Part shown: piece after piece, positions 22,272 through 34,560 of the stretch | How the letters are laid out: every line of letters begins with the position of its first letter | How positions within the stretch are numbered: position 1 is the stretch's first letter | Source: Streblospio benedicti | Taxonomy: Eukaryota > Annelida > Polychaeta > Spionida > Spionidae | Direction: 5' to 3' | NCBI GenBank assembly: GCA_019095985.1 | Contig: CM032666.1 | Span: forward strand, 58,173,284 to 58,237,283 | Length of the DNA: 64,000 nt | Program-made: the position numbers and the translations under genes | The notes under the pieces: model-generated | What the model saw: the letters and a program-made list of their open reading frames with translations, nothing else | Told to the model about the DNA's origin: nothing | Databases searched by the model: none

Positions 22272-22497
22272 TACTGTAAAACTAGAAATGTTTGCGAACA
22301 GTTATATTTGCGAATTTCTTGGGTAGGTGCAAAATAGCAAACTTAAATTTTAGTCAGCAAACATTAATAGTCTATGTAAAGCATTGATGTAAAGTAGGTT
22401 TAGGATGGACCAAAATCGCAAAATTAAATAGTCGCAAAATAATTTATAGATAAAAATTGCAAAATTTAATAGCTACGGAATATTCTAGTTCTCAGTA
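22272..22497. mobile_element. Short inverted-repeat DNA element with TACTG(T/A) ends
   Basis: Starts TACTGTAAAACTAGAA and ends TTCTAGTTCTCAGTA, an inverted match, with internal runs of TTTGCGA and TCGCAAAAT. Flanking TA fits a TA target duplication. The type is widespread in marine invertebrate genomes. Confidence 0.65.
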
Positions 22498-25050
22498 GGT
22501 GTGTGGCGACGCTTGATTTGTAAGTGAAAAAAATTTACAAGCTTTTTTCTGATCAATAACTCAGTTTTGAAATTTATTCAGCAGATTTTCAAAGTAATAT
22601 TAGTATGCAGACCAGAAATAGGGCACCAAACATGCTGAACTGGGAAGCTTCCAGGGGTTAAACGGAATTGTGATGTTTAAATGATAAATATGCAATTGTT
22701 TTCCTATTCTTGGTGATAAGAGATGATTCAATGAAAAAGCTGAGATAAACAATAACTAACACAAACTTGACTGAAAATCAGCATTTGATGAATATTTGTT
22801 TTTATTCTTTGTGAAGGTCCTTGTATGTGGGTTAATTTTTTTTCACGGTGTAAATAATTAATAAATTATGGCCTAAACAGGATTTCGAAATACACCTCTG
22901 AAATTTAAGTAAGAAACTCAACAAACATGATGTGGGGATTTAGGACTTGTATGTCATGGGAACATTTAGTAGTAAAGGGTATAGTAAAAGGGTATTTAGC
23001 AGCAAAAACTTTAAATGAAACACTTCCATAGGATAGGATAGGCAATGGGAGTAGGACTATGTACTAGATGCTAGGGTGGGTGGGGCAGTTCTTCATTTCA
23101 GATGCTGCTCATGAAGATTTATGCTGATTTGCAACTAAAACTGCTGAGCCAATGCATTCTGTTGTATCAGCTGCAGGTAAACCTACTAAATTACTGGTAT
23201 ATTTGTCTTGCATATTATCGTATCAAAAGAAAAATAAACTAAATGTATTATTCCTTTCCACTAAAATCTCCCCTCCTTGTAACCTGTGCAATATGCATTG
23301 CACTTAATGTACAGAACGAGTACACTGATTACGAAAGGAGTTTCTTCCGGTCACCATGGATATTAAAAATATACTGGTTGGTTGCGGAAAGTTTGAATGA
23401 ATACTATTTATGCAATCAATAATGCAATTATCTTACATCAGTCGATATTATTTGTAAAAAGTAGGTTAAGTTTCAATCTTGGATAGATCTTTTGAATCCA
23501 ATTTTGAAAGAGTTTCATTGAATGATATGTTACTCCCTGGTTTATGTTAGTCCACAATGTACTGTCAACTGATCGGATATATGCCTCGCGGGATATTAGA
23601 TAAACATTGTACTTCTTATGAGACGGGTCTTTATTAATGGCTGTATTGTCACTTTACCAATCTAAAACTGTAAAATTTACCTAATACCCTTTGAAACGCT
23701 TACGGCAAAGTATGTAACGACTGTTTTGTGTTAAACACATTTCATTGGCAAAAATGTGGCTCGGTAACATTAAAGACAATTGTACATACTGTTCACAGCA
23801 GTTCTATACGGTTTGCTTATTATCTGAGCAGGACTTTGTACTTCACAAATGTCATACCATACTTGGTTAATGGATATCACATTACAGACCACGCCGTAAC
23901 CTGTGGTCCAGTTAGTACCCGGGGTAAAATGCCGCGACGGCTCGGTATCCCTGTGGTTTCTCTGTAGAACTCATGACATCAAAACTACATGATCGCCAAA
24001 TGTTTAGCACATTGATAAACACTGTACAGTTTTACATTCATTTTGTCTGTTTCATATAATTTCACATAATTTCAATTACGCAGACGGATAACTTCCCATC
24101 ATGCCATCCTTGGGTTTTGGTGTTGGGGAAAAAAAATAATATGTACATGAAATTCAAATTTTATGCCGGTTATGGGCTAGGTCATCACAATTTTTGGTGA
24201 CAATATTTCTAGAAAATTAATGAATAATGAAAAATATTTCCAACCACTTACCTTTGTTTCTTGTTAAATAATATTATTTCTAATGTACAATGCCACAAAC
24301 ATTTTCAATACAAATTTATATAAACTAATGTCATCACTATATACCTATAAAAAGAGCTAAAAGAATGATTGAAACCCGTACAATCAATTTCTGAATAGAC
24401 TACAGATAAAGGGATTCAAAAGCAAAGTTAATGAATGAAACCAGAAACAGCAATGTGTTAGTGATCACTCAGAAAATACACATTTTAGCTCAACCTTCCC
24501 ATCAAAATATTCTTGCTCAGTCAAATCTTGATATTCTAAAATAACATCCTACATTCTAAGACGTATAAAAAAGATATCCTATGCTAACAAATTGTATCAA
24601 CGGACAAAGCATCCTTTTTTCTTGGCCTTTTTCTGTATGATGCGTACTGACCTAAAATATTAATATTTTTTTTATATGTTGTATAAAAGAGGTTAAACTT
24701 GCGATTGAGACCCTTTCCCAGATGTGTCTTGATAGATGCATTTTAGCAAATTAGCTCCGAAGTTTGGCAACTTTCGGATGTAAATTTTAGTTAGGTTGCA
24801 GTTTAGATGAATCTAGCTGTGAGTACATAAAAAAATTAATCTGTTTGACCACGTTATTGTATTTTTTTAAAATATAGTTTGTAAGGGCTGTGCAAAGTTT
24901 TATGGGTGTATTTTTAGAAAGGAGGGGACTCCGTTTTTGGGGAGCTTTTTTCTCGCAGATTTTTTATCTATTTCAGATTAATTGACGAAATCATAAACAA
25001 ACATAAAATGTTTATTTTGCTCGGGTGTGTGTTTGGGAGTGTGAATGAAC

Positions 25051-26092
25051 TTAAAGGAACTCCAGCGAAAATGTGTAAAAATGGGTATGAAATATTGGTG
25101 GTTAACCTTAGCACTTACTTAATTGCTAATGAAACTCTTTACAATTATTGCCTCAATATTTATTTTTATATCAAATATACATACAATTATACGTGTACTA
25201 CTGATGTGACAGCACATTCATTGAGTAACATTTTTCAGTCTGTAGCAAAGGCTGAAATATGTTATTGGACATGACTAACCAAACAAAACATTTCACAAAA
25301 TAAAATATCACACTGTATTTATGATATGTAAATTCAAACCAATAAATGATCAGTTAATTAATGAAATCTGTTCAATCATGCATAAGCCTATATGACTTGA
25401 AACTAATGACGTAAGTTAGAAATATTACATATTTCATTCCAGCACCTAAAATTTCTGTTCAGACCTGTACCGCACGTGCCCCAAAACCCTCAGTGAAAAA
25501 ACGGTAATGACTGTCTCTAATATATGATTAAATTGTTTATCAAATTACGCACTTTATATGGATTTTAGTCCTTTTTCCCCCTCTTTTTTAAAGAAATATT
25601 TCATAATTATAATACAAAATTGAAATTTTTTTGTATCAAAGTACGTAAGGAATCACCATTTTTTCTACACCAAATGTGACAATTCTCTTTGTACATGGGT
25701 ACCAAATCATTTTTTGCCCCTTTCATGTAGCAGATATATTGTTTCATATTGTATGGACGTTTGACGAAATGCCAACGCGAGAAGTTTATTGAAGAAGAAA
25801 AAATAGAGAAAAACTTTGCATTTTTCCATAGTTGAGGGTAAAAGCATGTTATTTTTTTATCAAAAGAAGTATGAATTGATCTGTATAATGTGAGTAGATG
25901 AATTTTGGTTGGAAGAACAATCAGTTTGAAGGATTTACGAACTTTACTCCATGCAATAGGCATTTTCGTAATTTTTATTATTTAATTTTAATAAGCATGC
26001 GTACCCTAACATTTGTGAAAATATTGATGCTCACCTGTCATCATTTAAAGATTTTCCAACCGTTAAAAACATTTGCTCTTGAGTTCCTTTAA
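25051..26092. mobile_element. Non-autonomous DNA transposon with TTAA flanks (about 1.03 kb)
   Basis: TTAA at 25051 is followed by AGGAACTCCAGCGAAAATGT. At the far end the reverse strand reads TTAA (26092), then AGGAACTCAAGAGCAAATGT. The terminal inverted repeats are about 30 bp and diverged inside. TTAA target duplications are used by piggyBac and Kolobok-type transposases. No transposase frame is present between the ends. Confidence 0.6.
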
Positions 26093-27175
26093 GAATTTAT
26101 ATGTATGGAAACTATGCTTGTGTGTGACAAAGCCCTTAAAAGTCTGGAAACAATTGGCCGTAATGCGAACAACAACGTCGTTTATAATTAATTACATTTT
26201 GTATTTAAAAAGTTTTCTGACTTAATTTTGAAATCAACTGCCACCATGAATTAAAACCTCAAATTCGTGCTGCCACAGATAATGAACTACAATCCGTTTG
26301 ATCAGTCTCTCGTATGATTTGATGAGGGAAATTTTCATTGGTTCCATAAAAAGAAAGTGTTTGATTAAATATGGCAAATCAAATTGACTAAATTTATTTG
26401 ACCAAATTCACTAGATTTCACAATTTGAAACTACCTAGAAGTGAATGCTTGGAACAAGGAACAATCTCGCATATTGAGTTTTATGAAATCTGTTTGAATT
26501 GGAAATAAAAGATACACGTGATAATTTGATAGTGATGTCGTCTGTTTGTCTAACCATGTGTTGAAATGTAAAAGCTTGGCCTGGATATATCCGTCGTAAT
26601 ATGCAGATTATCATTTTCTTTCACTTTACTATTGAGGTTACAATTAATTAAATGGTGCTGATTTTGTAAGAGAAACGTGATAATATTAAGGTGTAAAGTA
26701 GCTATGATGGAACTGGATGGGAACTATTTCTTTCATGTGGATGTGATTCAGTGACATTTGCCTAAAAAAATATTTGGTTGATTATATTTTTAATCACAAA
26801 TCTACTTTTGGTTTTGGTAATTAGACCATAGTTGTACATATCTGATAAACATTTACAACTGACTACTTGCTTGAAACCAACTGAGTGGATCAACCAAACA
26901 TGGCTTCCAAATGATAGTGAACATGTTAATTTGTGTAACAGATGCAATAACAGACTTTGTTTACTTTCAGAATTCACTTATTTATTAATGTACAACATTG
27001 TAAGAGCATATCGTGCTAGAAATTTCAATTGAATGATTATTATTTCATATCAAATATCTATTTATAAGAATGTGTATTAATTAAAATTTTCAATCGATTT
27101 TTAATTTGTAACATATTTGTTGTGTATTTTTGTACATTTGTAAGTCGATGCTAACATTTCCGTACATGTTTTAGG

Positions 27176-27338
27176 TTTGTGGACTTGGTGGAGCGTGAAC
27201 AAATGTATGGTCCGGGACCTGGACTGTAAACAGTGTTCTTCCTGCTGATGCTGTATCAGAGGATGCGATTGGAGGTTCGTCTCGCCGCCGCGGGTGCAAG
27301 GTCAAACCTCACAACTTTGAGACAAAGTTGGCAATCTA
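27176..27338 (+). other. GC-richer candidate exon of unknown transcript
   Basis: The acceptor-like tgttttag at 27175 is followed by a GC-rich block that reads FVDLVEREQMYGPGPGL and a stop in one frame. It continues to a donor-like TCTAAG|gttagt at 27338. A second acceptor (gcaatttcag) at about 27490 and a donor-like ATAT|gtaagt near 27560 follow. It could be exons of a non-coding RNA or the 3' end of an unseen gene. No family is recognised. Confidence 0.25.
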
Positions 27339-28724
27339 AGGTTAGTGTATACAAAATAGTTCCACATTCACATCTTTTAATCTCAAGTTGTTGCTTACAA
27401 AATTCATCGCTCTCTCACGCGAGTAAACAGAATACTTGGACATTAAGTTTAATCTTTTAAATGCATTCATGCCTATTTTGCAATTTCAGATTCCTGGAAA
27501 CTGGTGACTAACTGTCTACATGTTGAAAACGTCTTAGTATCTGAAACTGGATCTGCCCATATGTAAGTTGCTACCTTTTAAAACTATCCTCTGCTTATAT
27601 TTTGATGATTTCACATACCTCATGTCATTTGTTTATGCTCGTGCAAGTACATTGGATTTTAATGTTTAGACCATAGACTACACATTTTTATATTATTTAG
27701 CTCACTATTTTGCAATGAGGCATTAGCTTCATGTTCCACAGAAATTTTATATAAAATACAGCTGAGGAGATCTGTCCATATATTTTCAGGTACTCTCGGT
27801 TGACGCAAGTTTGTTGAAATATGGCCGCTGATTTCTGAAATGGATGAGATTCAAGTGGACATTTTGTTGTTTTTTCTATGACAGAGAAAGCTACGATTTT
27901 TTTATGGGACATGTGATGCTGAATAAAATGTCTAAAAGAAAAAATTATTTCTAGTCATATTTAATTACTTTTAGTATATTATTAGTTTAACAACTGTCAG
28001 TGTCACAGAAAATCAATTACGCAAAGGGGAGTCATTTCATAAGTTTAAGATTTTATTTCTTATATTAAGTTATTGTAATAGAAAGACACCTGACAAGGGT
28101 AATTTAATTTTAACATCAAATGACCGTCATGGGACTCCAATGTTTAACATTAATTTCTGGTCAAAAATCAATAAAAAAAAACTACTTGCACACATAGGAA
28201 AAACTAATAAGATGATTCACATCCGTATCAATTTATATCTGTGTATTAATTAACACAGTGTTAGACTATTAGTATAGAATTTTTTTAGATTTGTACTTGA
28301 AATCCTATAAAAAAAACTTCCTGGTCTATGGTCTTCAGTTTTATATTATATCATGTCATGATGTTTAAGACCACTAAAAATAAAAATAGATTTCCACTAT
28401 CACCGTAGCCATATAGAATAGACTGTAAACTGAAATAGAAGTCCCACAACATTTGAAAAAAAATATTTAAAAATTATTGAATTAACAATTATAAAACATT
28501 AAATCAAGTTTGAGAAAAACCGCCAAATACAACAAATTAGACCTTTTCCTATATGAGAAATTGAAAACCAAAAATTTGTGCATTTTATAATACATAACGC
28601 AAACTGCTTAGGATGTCTGAAGACGTTGTGAATTTACACTGTCCTGATGATTGCGATATTTTCCTTATTCACAACACATTACTTTTGCTGGGTTTTGTAA
28701 TACATAACGCAAATACTCTATGGG

Positions 28725-28856
28725 ATGTCTACTTCAATGTTACAGGACGTTGTGATTTTTACTGTCCTGATGCTTGCATTATTTACCGGTCTATTTACGG
28801 CCTTGCTACATTTGAAACATCAAAATAAAATATCAATCTTTGAAGTATCACATTGA
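28725..28856 (+). CDS. Candidate one-helix membrane micropeptide, copy 1
   Basis: 43 codons from ATG to TGA. It starts MSTSMLQDVV, has a hydrophobic helix (IFTVLMLALFTGLFTALL), then KHQNK, a basic stop-transfer-like end, and a tail ending SH. No signal peptide, and no family recognised. The layout resembles small regulators such as myoregulin or SMIM proteins only in shape. Translation is unproven: the frame could persist only because the repeat is young. Confidence 0.3.
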   Translation: MSTSMLQDVVIFTVLMLALFTGLFTALLHLKHQNKISIFEVSH

Positions 28857-29037
28857 CAATAAGTAAAAAAAATCAACAATATTTTTAAAAAAGTGAATGG
28901 ATCACGAAATGATGAACGATAGCATCAAGCCACAGTACATGTGTTATCATTTAAACTTGTAACATAAAAACGAATGAAAACAGCATTTTTGTAATACATA
29001 ACGCAAACTCCCTATGAGGTATCTTTATGCAGTATTT

Positions 29038-29169
29038 ATGTCTACCTCTATGCTAGAGGACGTTGTAATTTTTACTGTCCTGATGCTTGCATTATTTACC
29101 GGTGTATTTATGGCCTTGCTACTTTTGAAACATCAAAATAAAACATCAATCTTTGAATTATCACATTAG
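29038..29169 (+). CDS. Candidate one-helix membrane micropeptide, copy 2
   Basis: 43 codons, MSTSMLEDVV...ALLLLKHQNK...SH, ending TAG. Compared with copy 1 by eye, four differences are silent and six replace residues, and most of those swap one hydrophobic residue for another or fall outside the helix. The frame length is the same even though a different stop codon is used. Confidence 0.3.
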   Translation: MSTSMLEDVVIFTVLMLALFTGVFMALLLLKHQNKTSIFELSH

Positions 29170-29406
29170 CAAAAAGTTAAAAATCATTGAAACATAAAAA
29201 AAAATTCAATCTTCGAAGTATCACATTGACAAAAAGTTAAATATCAACAATGTTTTTTTTTAAAAAAAAGTGAATGGATCACGAAATGATTGAGCGATAG
29301 CATCAAGGGACATCAAGCCACAGTACGTGTATTATCATTTGCACTTGTAACAAAAAACGAGTGATAACAGCATTTTTTGTACTACATAACGCAAACTCCC
29401 ACTAGG

Positions 29407-29523
29407 ATGTCCAAGTCCGTGTTAGAGGACGTTGTGAATTCTACCGTCCTGATGCTCGCAGTATTTTCCGTTTTATTTACGGCCTTGCTACTTTTGAAAC
29501 ATAAAAATAAAATAATAAAATAA
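29407..29523 (+). CDS. Candidate one-helix membrane micropeptide, copy 3
   Basis: 38 codons, MSKSVLEDVVNSTVLMLAVF...LLLLKHKNKIIK. The most diverged intact copy: about six silent and ten replacement differences from copy 2, with start, LEDVV, the hydrophobic segment and the basic end all kept. It terminates earlier because an AT-rich tail follows. Confidence 0.3.
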   Translation: MSKSVLEDVVNSTVLMLAVFSVLFTALLLLKHKNKIIK

Positions 29524-30180
29524 CATATTATTAGTGCTTTATTATATTAGCATGATGCTGTAAATTAATATAGTAGTTCTACCAGTATTAGTAATAAATA
29601 ACATCATTCGGGTTTGTTTTGTTTTTTCCGTTACAAGTGCCAGTGCGTATAATCGTTGATCTGCAACCTGTTCAAAAAGTTCTTTCCAAAATTACACATT
29701 ATTATACTTTTATACGGTTCTCAGCTGTCTCTTTAATATGACAACACTTTCTAGAATATTTTATAAAATTTAACTAACATAATTTCTTTTTAAAAAGATA
29801 TTCAGATATTGGTAAAATTAAAACATATCCTAAAATGATTTTATGCAATTTTCCCAGCAAAAATCAAATTCTTATTCTTTACTTTAAAAACTTTTTGCAA
29901 CTTTGTAACAACCACCACCAGCACCACATCTAAACTGCACTGTTTCGCACAGTTGCACCCTATATTTGAATGCTGGATAAGAATATGAAGAAGAAAAACA
30001 CCAATGTATCTGTGTGTGTTGATGGGGTGTTTTCAAATCCAATGAAATGCCAGACATAATCTACGTGTGAACTGGTATTATTGAGCGCGTTGATATTCGT
30101 CTGAATTCGGCGGTCACAATCATAAAACAATGATCGTGGCGCCGTTCTGTCTGTCAACTCACGTCCCGGGTCACTGTATA

Positions 30181-30262
30181 TGTTAATGACGTCATATTAA
30201 TTACTGCGTTAATTACTGATTGCTTAATTATCACGTCAGTGTACATTAATTGTGCAGTCACA
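30181..30262. promoter_or_regulatory. Cluster of CRE and homeodomain-type sites
   Basis: A perfect ATGACGTCAT (about 30186-30195) is followed within 60 bases by three TTAATTA-type words and a second CACGTCA-like half. The repeated TTAATTACTG makes the block stand out. It could be an enhancer or chance in AT-rich DNA. Confidence 0.25.
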
Positions 30263-30655
30263 TTCGCCGTTTGATCGCTTTTGTTTCACATTTTCTCTAA
30301 TTGGAAGAGTCATTTCCCTGTAACGATGATAGAGATCACGAGAAAAGCTGTTGATAATGAACCGCACGTCTGCCTCTGGGATCAACCAAGTCAGCTGGCT
30401 TCAGCTGTGCACTCTTTTTTGCATGTACTGGGTTTTGTACGTGCGTGCGTGCCAGAAATATGATTCATAATTATCGTTAAAATACTCATAAAATGTAAAC
30501 CCGCCCGTGTAGAGTCGTAATTGTTACCGCTATAGCATGTTTGATCATATATTAGTACAAATATGAAGAGCAAGTACAAGTGTGAAAGCCTCTAGTACTA
30601 ACAGATATAATACGAAACGCTAAAAATTCCTCTTATATCAAATGTACAGCCTCAA

Positions 30656-31055
30656 ACATCATGGCCTGTTACAGTCCCGGAGCAAAGGTTAGAAAAGTGA
30701 GGGGGCACAGAAACGTATATTGATGCGAGCTGAAACTCAGTGAAGCCAAACTTAGGGGGTCCAGAGGCATGCTCCCCCGGAAAAGGTGAATTTTTGCAGT
30801 AAAAATGATGGCGCGAGCGTTTATGCCGATCCCAGCACATTCGAGGGGGATCCGGGGTTTCCCCCCAGGAAATTTTGAAAATTAGTTACTCTGAGAGCAA
30901 TTCTGGTGCACTTTCAAGCCAAATGCCCCTTTTTTTTCAAAAAAGTGAGGGTACGCTTTTTAATATTTTGTCTATTTCAGACCAAAATCTGGCAAAAAGT
31001 GAGGGGGCACGTGGCCCACTGGCCCCACCGCTTGCTACGGGCCTGTGTTTTAGCC
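30656..31055. mobile_element. Decayed dispersed repeat with GTGAGGGGGCAC motifs
   Basis: GTGAGGGGGCAC occurs near 30697 and again near 31000, and the block ends CCACCGCTTGCTACGGGCCTG, an end sequence seen on common invertebrate repeats. G-rich compared with its surroundings. Family uncertain. Confidence 0.4.
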
Positions 31056-31199
31056 TTTAAAATCAGAGTAGGGTCTATATTCAATAGCAACAGTTGAAGA
31101 AACAGTAGCATTAGCGCTAGCATGCAGGGTGATTTACCAGGTAAAGTCATCAAAGCTTCGCTAGAGCGACGCACACACATCCCGTGAATTTTTTTAGTG

Positions 31200-31416
31200 C
31201 ACACTGAGCCCGTGAATGGCATATACTTAGTACAATTCTATTCTATTGATAAAAAACAGTTGAATATGAAATATTTAAACCAAACATTATCAATGGTGAC
31301 AATGGGTGTTGAAAAATACGTTTAGAGAAGGAGATTGTTTACTAGATATTGTTTATTTTCGTTTTTAAAAAAATGGGATTCATGGTATGCGTGTGTTCAC
31401 GGGCTCACTGTGTGTC
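31200..31416. repeat. Fold-back inverted repeat, about 25-bp ends
   Basis: CACACTGAGCCCGTGAATGGCAT near 31200 faces its inverse, ATGCGTGTGTTCACGGGCTCACTGTGTG, near 31388-31415. Probably a small DNA element. Confidence 0.5.
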
Positions 31417-31901
31417 TCTTTATAACAAACAAAAAGTACCACATACCTGCACAGCTGCTCTGAAAAAACCCACACAGATTGCTGTTCTAAAAACTATGTC
31501 CCTTTCGTAAATTACGCTCTAGTAGCCAGACACAACTTGCTACATTTGGATCATACAGAAGCTTTTAGAAGAGGCCTTCATGTCAGATCACTCAGAGAGG
31601 CCTTGTGATAGGCTAACGCACACCCACTAGTTCATCAGTCATCAAATAGAGTCAACTGGAGATTGCAACACAAAACTTGACCCCCACATGCCCCACAATT
31701 TTGAAAAAAAAAACAAAAAAAAACAAAACAAAAAAACAAACAAACAAACAAACATATAATAGGACTCCATAATCAGTAGGTAGCTACTGTAACGAAACGC
31801 ACACAGCGCAGTGCACACTGATTTATTGATTTATTGATTTTCTACATTGAAATGATAAAAGAATCGCATGGTATGTGAGTACTGCATTCACTCTGAACAA
31901 A

Positions 31902-32267
31902 ATGGCGCATCCACCACGTGTTCCAAAGAATAAATCTTTGAAATTATCTCTTTATGAGAAACACCGGAGACCGCAAGAAGCAATTACTGATAATATAGAA
32001 ATCGCAGTATCTCCGCAAAGTCTTCATAGTGAATTCATGTGCCCAATATGTCTCGATCTGCTAAAGAATACCATGACCACTAGAGATTGCTTGCATCGAT
32101 TCTGTCAAGAATGCATCATAACAGCTCTTAGAAAGGGGAATAAGGAATGCCCGAAGTGTAGGAAGAAACTTACCTCTAAGAGAGATCTGAGATATGATCC
32201 TATTTTTGATGGTCTCATTTCAAAGATTTACCCAAGTAGAGACAAATATGAGGCGGACCATTGCTAA
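31902..32267 (+). CDS. Short RING1/RNF2-like RING protein, intronless
   Basis: 121 residues from an ATG with A at -3 and G at +4. The frame is open from 31851, but the first in-frame ATG is 31902. It aligns without gaps to human RNF2 residues about 20-123: [67 protein letters not shown], then [13 protein letters not shown] and a stop. All eight zinc ligands (C47, C50, C63, H65, C68, C71, C83, C86) are kept. So are the RNF2-equivalent E2-contact I49 and the nucleosome-contact R77, K93 and R94. The C-terminal RAWUL domain of RING1 proteins is absent. RING1/RNF2 pairs with PCGF proteins to ubiquitylate histone H2A in PRC1. Intronless, so probably a truncated retrocopy that kept its frame; it could act as a minimal or competing E3 subunit. 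Confidence 0.82.
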   Translation: MAHPPRVPKNKSLKLSLYEKHRRPQEAITDNIEIAVSPQSLHSEFMCPICLDLLKNTMTTRDCLHRFCQECIITALRKGNKECPKCRKKLTSKRDLRYDPIFDGLISKIYPSRDKYEADHC

Positions 32268-32369
32268 AAATTTAATTGGTGTCTGCTTGAAAATTTGCGA
32301 TTTCCGTAACGAAGCAGTTGAATCATTAAAAACATGATAACTTTTGCAATTCTGATTGTATTTGGACAA

Positions 32370-32421
32370 AATAAATTGCAAACTAAATAAGAAGTATTTT
32401 TGTATTTCAAAACTTAATAAA
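32370..32421 (+). terminator. Two polyadenylation signals after the RING gene
   Basis: AATAAA at 32370-32375 and again at 32416-32421, about 105 and 150 bases after the stop. These would give a compact 3' UTR. Confidence 0.45.
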
Positions 32422-32542
32422 GCAATTGTTCACAGATTAAATTTCGATGCTACAATATGTTTTTTTAAAATGAAGGTTCATTTTTGCACCTTGAAAATCT
32501 GTGGTGTGTCGTTGTTGGATCTGTGGAAATGGCGCGCAAACA

Positions 32543-32905
<363 letters not shown>

Positions 32906-33599
32906 AAAAATTTTAGCTTGAAATTTTAATAGAGCTCAAACACACGTGGCCTTAAATCTGCGTTCCGCCAACTTCTCTTTCAAGTCCCCATATTTCTATA
33001 ATGTTTTTCGTTTAGATACCTACAGATGGTTTGGAATGCAGGAAATAAATGACAATTATTGTTCGTTTTAAAGGCCCATTTGTTTGTGTGGCGTTGACGC
33101 GGTTTAAAATACCGCTCGAGTCAGTGATGATGTCAGCGTCATATCTTTCCGCCGAAAGTTGTTTTTTTAGAAATGGCCAAGAAATTTTCCGCCCAACAAA
33201 ATAAATTGAAAAATAAGAGAAACAAAACAAATGTTTAACATCGTTTTAAAAGACATCTTTGTTTGTTGTTGAGTCGTTTTGTGCATAAATTTAAAATTAT
33301 CATGTACACAGAAACTGAAAGGCACATCACGATAAACCAATTTTTTTTTTTTTTTTCACTTCACTATTTAACAACACAGGACCTTGTCATGATATGACAC
33401 GTGGTTGACAGCGTATGAAAACAAACAGTTTTATTTGAGGCATCAGACATGTTATCAAGTTCTGAGACAAGGCCAAAAAGCACATCACGATAAAATCGAA
33501 GTTTGTAAGGACTCCTGTTAATACTGATAAGGCTCTGCTGAACATGGCGGTCCAGAGCAGCAATCACCAGCCTCAATTTAACTGGCCCCCCAAAACAAA

Positions 33600-34086
<487 letters not shown>

Positions 34087-34439
34087 CAGGCATTTAAATT
34101 GTTTAAACGCTCAGCTTTACATGGTACGTGGGACGTTACGGATAGCCAGGCAGCCATGGGCCACTAGAAGTTGAGTTCGGGCCATTGCTTTCTTCGTGTT
34201 AATGGCTCAAATTCTGTATGATGATCAATGTAGATAAGAAAGATCAGCTAACCTTAGTATCCCAGCGCTCGGCAGCTAACTTAAAAATGACACTCACACA
34301 TTTACAACTCTCTCGCAAACCGGAGTCTGCCTGCATCTCTCGAGAAATGCTGCACCAAGATACATGAACATGCCATGGAAACTCAGCTGTTATATGTGGT
34401 TCTATCATTAGTCTTCATTCCTTATCTCGTATCCATAAC

Positions 34440-34560
34440 TTATGTAGCCATTTTCCACAACGTTCCCCTAACTCTGTCCGCTGTCTATAAATCCGTGACG
34501 TCACACGGATTATCTCACACACCAGGCGTAAATATTTACTGATTTTACTGAATATTTACT
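34440..34560. promoter_or_regulatory. CRE palindrome region
   Basis: ATCCGTGACGTCACACGGAT (about 34490-34509) is a near-palindrome centred on TGACGTCA, just downstream of TCTATAAATC. It could be a promoter or enhancer; no transcript can be assigned. Confidence 0.25.

Larger units (their letters stand above)
20141..28580. other. Intergenic AT-rich region
   Basis: Apart from the listed elements (20755, 21290, 22272, 25051) and the candidate exons at 27176-27338, no coding exon, RNA gene or long repeat could be recognised. Open frames here are short, AT-driven and lack family similarity. Confidence 0.5.
28587..29525 (+). repeat. Tandem array of 3-4 diverged units carrying small membrane-peptide frames
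   Basis: The motif TACATAACGCAAA marks unit starts at about 28590, 28699, 28993 and 29382. Each unit then has GACGTTGTG...CTGTCCTGATG, TTTACGGCCTTGCTAC, TTGAAACATCAAAATAAAA and, between units, GTGAATGGATCACGAAATGAT...CATCAAG. The first unit is short and diverged. The last three each hold an intact short open frame, listed separately. Confidence 0.85.

Noticed and set aside
25008-25274. 88-codon frame at the left end of the TTAA element
   Set aside because: AT-rich, no similarity to a transposase, and not continued downstream.
28613-28828. 71-codon frame across two array units
   Set aside because: It is in a different frame from the conserved membrane peptide and is not kept in the other units.
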